Assembly: GCA_013399875.1 (NCBI GenBank)
Contig: VXAZ01001725.1
Location: 395,575 to 459,574 of the forward strand
From: Gymnorhina tibicen
Taxonomy: Eukaryota; Chordata; Aves; Passeriformes; Artamidae
Reading direction: 5' to 3'
Length of the DNA stretch: 64,000 nt
Position numbers and translations under genes: made by a program. The notes beneath the pieces were generated by a model that saw only the letters and a list, made by a program, of their open reading frames with translations, ran no database searches and had not been told where the DNA came from. Below are positions 55,810 through 64,000 of the stretch, piece after piece; positions within the stretch are counted from its first letter, which is position 1; every line of letters begins with the position of its first letter.

Positions 55810-58800
55810 AATCTCTACTCAAAAAAGACACATGCATGAATTATTTTGGACCTTTGTAATTATAACTACATGGTGCCTATTACTTTGACTTGTTAGAAAT
55901 ACTGTTTCTCTCAGTAAAGTTATAAATCCTGCTCTATGGAAACAAGACAGTGTATGTGTAAAACCTCTGGGGTGGATCAAGAAAGGGACATTTCAGTTCT
56001 CATTGTCTAAATATGCTTGGAGAATACAGCTCTGCAACATTCCAGAAAAGACTGTGCCAATCACATATAATTGGGCTAATGAGGAGCCAGTGATGGGAAA
56101 GAAGTCGTTCCATCAACAGCAGAATTTATAAAGTCTAATTTATATTATTTTTTTATCTTGTACAATGGACAGTCCCATCTCTCAGCTCGCTCAAGCAAAA
56201 CTGGAGCTTTTTCTTCACTTGGTAATTGAAAATACCTCGCTTTTTGGTTTTTCCACTAGTATAATTGTGCTGAATCCTTTCTTGCAGTGAGAGCTGAAGA
56301 TTCATTCAAGTACCTGTCCTCAGGGTGACTGCCCACTTTCATTAAGGCATTTATGAACCTGGCCTTGCTGAAGCTCTGCTGCTCTTTCAGGTAAGATTGA
56401 AATTTTCCAGCAGCTTTAGTGGTCATGAGGAACTGGATAAACATTGTTTCCTTCATACACTGCAGTACAGCAAAAGAAGAAGAAAAACCCAAGCCACAGG
56501 AACACTAATTTTTGAGCTGAAAAGATGTGTGAGGGGAACATCTTTAAGAAATGGCAGAAGAAGGAAAAATGGAGGACTTACAACTGAAAATTCTTCAAGG
56601 GAAACAAGCATATCCTCAAAGTACTGAGAAATAATACCAATGAATGCCCTAAAATAGCAGGTGAATGTTATACATGCTGGAGGCTATATATCACAGGTTT
56701 CAGGAGATGAGCTGTGCAAATACAAAGCATCCCAAATCATGTATTATTTTGGTAACTTTGCTCTTATCAAACACCCTGTTACACTGAGAGCACCCCACGC
56801 CTGTTTTGAGATCAGATGGAGAGAGACTGGTGAGCTGTGATTGCAGAAGCTACGGCTGGTAGGTCTCTATTTTTCACTCCAAGGAAGAGATGTTTGTAAG
56901 AAAATGTTTATGGAATAAATCGTGACAGACATAAACACACTCAGGTTCTCAGAACTATAATTGTACATTTCTGCAGAGCAGCTTTACTCTCAAAAATATA
57001 ATAGAGTTGATTTAGAAATGTGATTATCATTAATAAAATTCAGTGAAACAGAGTGGTACAATAACCCTAACATACAACCAAAGCTTGAAATGTGTAAAAG
57101 ATTAGAAAATGGGAGCAAAGAAAGGGTTTAGCAAGATATTTGCATATTCCATTTAAAGATATGGAAAGGAAGAAAGAAAAAACATCTTGAAAAAATCCTT
57201 TGTCATCCAATCTCACTGTCTTGTCCCTGGCTCTGAAGGGTTTTTGACAGCGATCTGGAGTTTCAGTTATTGGAAGTTTTATCCCACTGATTCTTCTGTT
57301 AATGTTTCAAATACAACCAGCACAAGTTCTTGCAAGGACCCTGAGTCCTAAGCCAAATACTGTTACCTGCTTGACAACTTAATATTCCCAAGCCTGGGAC
57401 TTCTGCCAGGAGAACATATGAGTGAAGTGGGGATGAGGATATTTGTTATTCATCTGTGCAGAAAGTATTTCCATCAGAACTTTACAAACTGAAAGCAAAA
57501 TGGAAAGAAAAGGAGGAATTAGGGAGATAAAAAGGGTTGATGAAATAGTCAAGGGGATTTTAAGAATGATTATGTTGCTTATAGCAATTTTGGATTTCGA
57601 GTTCTTCAAGGTCTGTGATGCCTGAAAAGATTGGGAAAAATGCGTATTTTTTTGCCTTTGTAAAAAGCACTCCCTAAAGGTGGCAGGAAGCCTGGCCTGT
57701 GCTCTCCTGATCTTAGCCAGGTAAACGCAGCTCTGGAACACACTACCCAGGAGCCACCTGAGTTTTTGCCTACCACTTTCTGCAGAAGTTTACCACTTCC
57801 AAGCTTCATAAACTTTTCTTCCAGGTTATCCCTGCCTCTGCTCTGCTCAGGGGAAGCTCATCCAGGGAGACCGTGGAAATTTCAGCAATCATATAAAATA
57901 ACCTTGTGGAAAGGCAAGGGTGATTCTTTAATTTAATGTCAAGGAATTATGAAAGAAGGATGGTTTTGGCTCCAAAAATTTATAGCAACCCTAGTTTCCT
58001 CAGTTCGGAGGTTAAAAGCAGCAGGGAAAAATATGTGTTCATCCAGGCTTTTTAAATAGATCTGGAGCAGGAAGCAAGGCTGTTTTCCTATCTACAGTGT
58101 TTTTTTTCCTGCTGTCTCATTCTGGTTAATTGGGTAACTCTTGTTTCTTTGAAAGCACTTTGATTCACCATATGAACACTGGAAGTATAATAAAATCAGG
58201 CTGTTTAAGAGTGTGTCTGGAAATGGTGATAAACAGTCTATTTTCTGCAGTTTGTTACCTCTATGGATCATGGTGAGTTCTCAGCCTCTGTTAGAGGCCA
58301 GCTGATTGGGCTTATGGAGGTGTTGATTATTCATTATTTTTCTTGTGACACTTGCAAAGTTTATAAAACTAAAGGCATTGTGCAAAGTAAAATCAATAAA
58401 TAGAGAATTGTGGTCACATTACAGAAAGGATTGGTCTTTCTCCTTGCATCAGCTTCAGGCGGTCTGAATTGGGAAAGCAGGGGGTGAATCTGTGATCTGA
58501 AGAGTTTTGCTGTGTTCAGGACATCAAATAAAGCAACACTTGCTAAAAAAAAAATTGTAGGAAAAGTGAAAAATGGAAACCAGTGCCTGGAAATTCACTT
58601 GTGCTGAACTATAACCCTGTGTAAGTGACGGGAGGAAGGATGGAGTGAAGCAGGTAAAGGACAATGAGATTGTTTTGGATCACATCTGTGTTTGGACAGT
58701 GTGATGTGTCCTAGGATCTGCCCCTAGTACTGAATAGCTTAGGGATGCCATGGCAGTGAAACCAGAAATAATAGCTGTTAATGGTGCTAAAAAGAACCAA

Positions 58801-61800
58801 AAAAATATGGAGAAGGCATTTTGAAGGTACATATCTCTTCTCCCAGTTTTTCCAGTCCTAAGTATAACCCTTTGTACATCAGAACTTGGCAGAGCACAGG
58901 GGTTGTTCTTTACCCTAATATTATCAGTAAGATCTAATGTGACTTTATTTGAAAAAAACACTCAAAACCAAAAAAAAAAACAGCAAGGCATTATACAAGA
59001 AGTATCAAGAGCTGGAAAGGGCTGGGCTGTATGTTTTTCACCAGGCTGCAAGGGCCAGTGTTGGAGAAGTCTCCTGGGGCAGAATGGGTGCAAGGCTTCT
59101 GGCGAGTGTGTAAAAGTAGCATAAGCCTATGAGGCTCCATTTTGATAACACGTAGCCAAATCTCAGGGTCAGGTTTTTGGGTGCTGCATGTCTAGCACTG
59201 TTCAGGGCCCTTTAAAAATCCCAGCCTTCATGTCTAAATTAACAAGCAGTTCATTCGCATTTTGCTGTTTAGAGGAAAAGTGCAGAGTGGACGTGGTTAC
59301 TTGATACTAATTATTTGGCAGGTATAAAAGCGTATTCAAGTCCCTAATCTCCCTTCTGAGCAGGCAGGCATGCTCATGTTCAAATAGTTGCATAACTTGC
59401 CCATCTCCAGTTGACAAACACTTCTAACTTTGTTTTCAGATCTAGTGCAACCCCACCCCCGGACAAGCTGCGTGCATAGCTGGCCCTGAGTCAATCTTGC
59501 TGTTAACCTCATCCTCTTTTTTTGCTCCTCCTGCAGTTTTTTGCCTGCTTTCTACATATGTTTAACATACTAGCTGTTGAGGAAAGGGCTGCTCCAGCAT
59601 TTGCCCTGTGCCCAGGCTTGGGTGGCCAGACTGGTGTTCAGGGCTTTTGGGAAAACATGAAAAAATTCCGGACTGGGTTTTGTACTGACTTGAGATGTAA
59701 GAGAATTTCACTGCCAGATCTCTCTCTGCCTCTTTGTGTATCTGATGTGTAATACACCTATATCTGTATATGTCTATATACATCTGTCTGTGTGTGTATA
59801 GTTCTGGATAGCAGTATATGGTACCAGAAGGACATAGCAGAGATCCTCGGTGTTGTGAGATGAACACAGCTTGATGTTGATGCGAACTATGAAAGATTTC
59901 TCATTGCCAGGTCTTTTCCTTGACTCTTCACATCTTTCATTTGATGAAAACTGGCCAGAGTCAGTGGGATCACGAAGGATTCAAATCAAAATAAAATCTG
60001 GGCTGAGCCTGATACTGGGAATTTTTGCTGAATTAGGCATAAATTAGATGTTATCTCCCAGCTAGTTACAGTGATACTGAAAACAGATACTTCAAACAAT
60101 TTACAGTGTGTGAGAGTATCTAATCTTCTTTCATATAATTTAAAAACCAACCCAGGGACAGGGTTGTGGTTTCAAGTTGTAGATGGAAAAGACACCGTTT
60201 TTATCTGTGTACCAAGGAGGTCAAGGAAATAAAGCAATCTTCTTTCAGCTCCCTACATTATTATCATAAACAGTAGCCTGCTGGCACAAAACAAGTTTTA
60301 ATTGATTGTTGTTATTGATTTTACAGGAAGCAAAGCAGAAGAAATACAACTCGATTTTTGTAAACCAGGGTGACCTGAAAAATACAAAGGAGAGAAAGAG
60401 ATTATAAAGCCCTCTCATATTTTGCCTACTCCTGTGAGTTTGCAGCTGAGCACTCCATAAAAGCCCTCTCCATTAATTGTCTATTTATGTTTTTTGACCA
60501 TATTGATTTTCTCTTTATATAATCCCTATCTGAAAGTTTGATTCAGGTTGTTTGTTTTGTGCTGTCACTGTGCAGATCAGCCTTGTTCCTCATGGCCAGG
60601 AATTTAAACACATCTCTTCCTCTTCTCTCTTTCCACCCTCCTCAAAACTACACGGGGAAGAAAAAGCTGTGAATAAAAGTTTTAGGCCAGTTGTTACCAT
60701 TACTCTCTCCTTTCTGCTGACCATCATTTTTTGGAACGTTTCCATTTCAGGCTGAACCCTAGGTATGGGATTTTTTCTGGACCTGCTGCTCTATCAGTGC
60801 CTGACTGGGAGCAGAGGTCTTGGGCTGTGAATAATCACGAGCTGCCTGAATAATCATAGCAACCCTGTTCAATAACCCAGGTGGCCTGGCTGGTGTTCAG
60901 TGAGGGGACCTTAGATATAGTTAGACTTCCTCCTGGAGGGGAGGAGATGGTGAATTTCGTGGGATGCTGCTCAGATTCGCACTTTTCCCAAACTTTTCCT
61001 GAGCTCCCCTTGGGCACAGATTAGGAGGCAAGAGGGGTTAAGAGAGAAGATTTTAATGTTGATGAACAACAAAGTTTTTGCAAATGACCCATTGAAAAGA
61101 ACTTTCTCACTGTTCAGTCTTACATGTTAATTTTATGGATTTTGGGGTAGATGTGTGTCAAGAGGAAGATGTTGATGGGAATAGCAGTTTTTGATGTTTT
61201 AGAAGAGAAGCCAGTGATTCCTGGAATTTTAGGCAGACTCTACATATATACATGGAATTAATTAAGTCACATGGATAATGTCATTCTGCAAAGCTTTAAA
61301 ACGATTAACAACACCAAAAATATTATCATGGATTTTACTATGCTCATTATGAACCTAATTAATACTATTATTAATAGCATCAATAGTATTATCAGCTTAC
61401 CCTTATCTGTCCTCAGGGACTGTGTAAAGTGCCTTCCAAATGGAGAGCATGAAGAATATTACAGCCACAAAGTTCTGCATGCTGGTGTGTAAATCCTTCT
61501 CTTTCCTTTCTCCCTTGTTACATGTAATTCTTATTTTATTGTGACTTGGAGTATTTATGCAACAGCAGTAAATAAACTAGAGTCTTGTTTAAATTTACAT
61601 TCTGGTGTTTACTCCTTTACTTACATTTGCAAAATTTTTATCTTGGCAGCAATAGCTAAAAGCTTCCTGTCTTCCAAAAATAATAATTGAAAGAGTATGA
61701 CTTTGGGAGCTGGATTTTGAAGGAAAACATTGTGTTTTTACACACTCTGTTTTAAACTAAATGTTTAGTTATTCACAAATTATTTAAGGCAAGAAAGAAT

Positions 61801-61914
61801 GATGAATTACTATCCACATCCCAAAGTGAAATGGTTTGTGGCACTGCTTTATTCAGACAGCCGTGATATTGCTATCCTGGCAACAGCAGTCTTCCCAGAA
61901 TGAGATACAAGGGG

Positions 61915-61944
61915 AAAAAAAAAAAAAGAAAAGGGGTTTTTTTT
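61915..61944. repeat. Adjacent A and T homopolymers
   Basis: A run of 13 A (61915-61927), then GAAAAGGGG, then a run of 8 T (61937-61944). Confidence 0.85.
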
Positions 61945-63769
61945 GCTTTTGCAGCACCTACCCAACTTTCCCACCAAGTGATCTGTTGTTAATGTGCAGG
62001 AAATCCCAATGAATGCACATCATTTGGTGAAAGAATGACAGCAGACACCACAGCTATCCTTAGCAAGCATCCACCTGCTCCCGTGGTGTCTTTTTAAAGC
62101 AAGTTCAGCTTACCTCTTCTCCTCTTAGTTTTCCTTTGCTTAATTGCAGGTGATGATTCCAAAGAAGCCTTCACCTGTTTGAGTGTGCTTTCATCTTTCT
62201 AGACAAAGCAGGCTTGGGCTTGGTGCTTGATCTGTGGCATAGTTAGGGCCTTTGGTATTAAAGGCGTTGGGATCACCCTGAGGCTTTTAAGGTTTTAGGG
62301 TTAAATTGATGAGCGTGTATAAAATGTAAGCTTTGTTGTTTGGCAGAGTTTTTCAGCATTTGTTATTCTTTTTTTCATTAAGAAACCATAAGACTACACT
62401 GCATTCCTTAACTGCCTCCTGCCTATTAAAGAACGCTGTCAAATGGAGACCTCTTCGACTTGAATAAAACTTGTGATTCATAGTACTGCCTTTAATCCTC
62501 ACCAGCTCTCCAACTTAGCTGAGATGTCCAGGAATGCCTCTGCGCCAAATCAGGGTGTCTGTTTCTCTCTCCTTTTAATTTGTGCTGTTCCTACTGGATA
62601 GGAAGTGCTTGGTAGAGCTGGGAGATACATCAGCTTCTGACCACAGAGACTGGACTTTGACTCCTGTTCTGTCTTTTTGCTTATGGATCTCAGCATTTGG
62701 GAATTCAGAGCTGTCCCATGAAAAATCCATAGCGAAGGCCAAACAGTTCACAAATACCCTTTCTTGTTTGTTTGTTTCTTCTCCTCTTATTTTAATGTAG
62801 GGAATTAATTGACCAAAGACCCAATGGAAGGTAATTGCCCCAACCTTGACTATTGCTGAGGAGCTTTACCGAGTGCTGCCCACTGCTGCTAAAAATGAAA
62901 GCTGTTGCTTCTTGAAAAATGTTGCGTCTGGGTTTCCGGCTGGGATCCCAGCACCTTGGCTGCTTCTGCTGTGAAATGATTTGTCCCAACCCAACAAGTC
63001 CTGGTGGCAGGACTGGCCTTGTGAAGGAAGCTGCTGTCCTCTGGGAGAAGGAAGGAAGTGTGTAGTTGTTCACCCACAGCAAAATGTGAAATAAACTCAG
63101 ACAATAAGCTACCATGTGTGTTTGGTTTCAGAGTGGTTTAAAAGAATATGGGTTATTTAACACTACTATTACATTAGTGGTTAAAAACATACATTGATAC
63201 ACATATATTTGTATATACATACACAGTTTTCGTGTCTTTGCTGATTGATGAAAACTTGGGAAACTTCAGTAACCCCGTTGCAACTTTCCAGCAGTAAGGA
63301 CAGGACTGTGAGTTTTATCCATGTAAATTCTTGAAAGGAAAACCAGTATTTTCAACAGGGAATAAACTGGAAATCAGTGAAGATGTAGGTGCAAGAAAGG
63401 ACAATGTGTTAGCTCTGCTGGTGACAACAGTAGAGGCATTGTCTGGCTTTGTCATTTGTCCCTCGTGTCAACAGGCAGCCATCAGTTTGGGGCGGGTGTA
63501 ACATTCCAGGAGGCAGGCACAAGTCCCTCCTCTCAGAGCTGCCGCAGACATTCTGGGCACCTGATTGCTACCTGGTGACACTGGTTGCTTCTAGGCATGG
63601 TCACTAGGGTAGAGCTCAAGTCTGTGCCCACTTTAGAACTGTTCCTTACCAACTACCTAAACTTAAGACCCAGATAGCAGGGCCAGATATTACATTGCTT
63701 TTTATATTAGACATTGATGTGTATTTATATTATGTTACTGTCTTCTGAAACAATCTTCTCCTTCTAAGG

Positions 63770-63957
63770 CTATAGATTTGCAGACCCTGATTAATTTCTT
63801 AACGTCTTCTTTGCAAAGTGAAGCCCTCTTGGCTTCCTAACTGATCCCTTAAATTATGTTTATAGGCCTGCTCTGAATCTTCTCCAGCTGTCTGTGTGGA
63901 CTGTAGAAGTGGTTTCAGCATTTCAGCAGTGGTCTTTCTCAGTGCCCCCTTACCTAT
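63770..63957 (-). mobile_element. Probable ancient CR1/L3 remnant, antisense
   Basis: TTTATAGGCCTGCTCTGAAT, CTTCTCCAGCTGTCTGTG and CATTTCAGCAGTGGTCTTTC resemble the antisense order of the old turtle-like CR1: CTGAATCCTCTCCAG, then a short variable piece, then CATTCCAGCAGTGGTCTC. It reaches almost to the right edge. The match is diverged. Confidence 0.4.
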
Positions 63958-64000
63958 CACATGAAAGAGGAAAGTCAGGAGACTGCCTAAATTTTATTTC

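Larger units (their letters stand above)
54497..63769. other. Long noncoding stretch, no gene seen
   Basis: No exon, RNA gene or transposon is recognised over 9.3 kb. The openings at 55134-55556 minus (140 codons), 57379-57741 minus (120 codons) and 62792-63115 minus (107 codons) lack protein-like features. Bases 61260-61400 are AT-rich and contain the hairpin arms AATACTATT (61361-61369) and AATAGTATT (61382-61390). Confidence 0.5.

Overview
The window looks like avian nuclear DNA, most likely from a neoavian bird. The evidence is the transposon content: several copies of the 3' end of CR1 (the dominant bird LINE) in both orientations, older turtle-like CR1/L3 remnants, one solo LTR of a type I associate with neoavian genomes, no mammalian SINEs and no bacterial-style gene packing. 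Base composition is AT-rich and CpG-poor, and I see no CpG island. The species call is inference from repeat families, not from a search.

No intact protein-coding gene, tRNA, rRNA or CRISPR array can be supported. The open reading frames are short, sit mostly in low-complexity, repeat or gap sequence, and look like random openings. The stretch is best read as a gene desert or part of a very large intron.

Layout: 1-1365 holds three CR1 3' fragments (minus, plus, minus). 6070-8420 holds decayed ancient CR1/L3 pieces and an old amniote repeat. 11077-11150 is a palindromic ancient repeat. 12235-13038 (minus strand) is the most gene-like part: a decayed coding sequence with convincing protein stretches broken by frameshifts and stops, ending in a stop codon with AATAAA about 40 bases downstream. 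Its parent protein is not identified. 26952-27028 is a near-perfect palindrome bounded by TTAA. 28240-28310 is an old reverse-transcriptase scrap and 29224-29595 a further CR1. 34205-34287 is a CR1 tail. 37222-38321 is a complete solo LTR on the minus strand with a 5-bp target-site duplication, containing a 226-base assembly gap. 47838-47880 is a tiny CR1 tail. 50184-50361 clusters a CTCF-like site with two opposed ZNF143-like sites. 53897-53920 can form a G-quadruplex. 54407-54496 is another ancient repeat, and 63770-63957 probably an old CR1.

No set of genes works together here. The functional interest lies in the decayed coding sequence, the regulatory-motif cluster, the palindromes and AT-rich blocks that resemble conserved noncoding elements. 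All of these need alignment to other birds, which could not be run.
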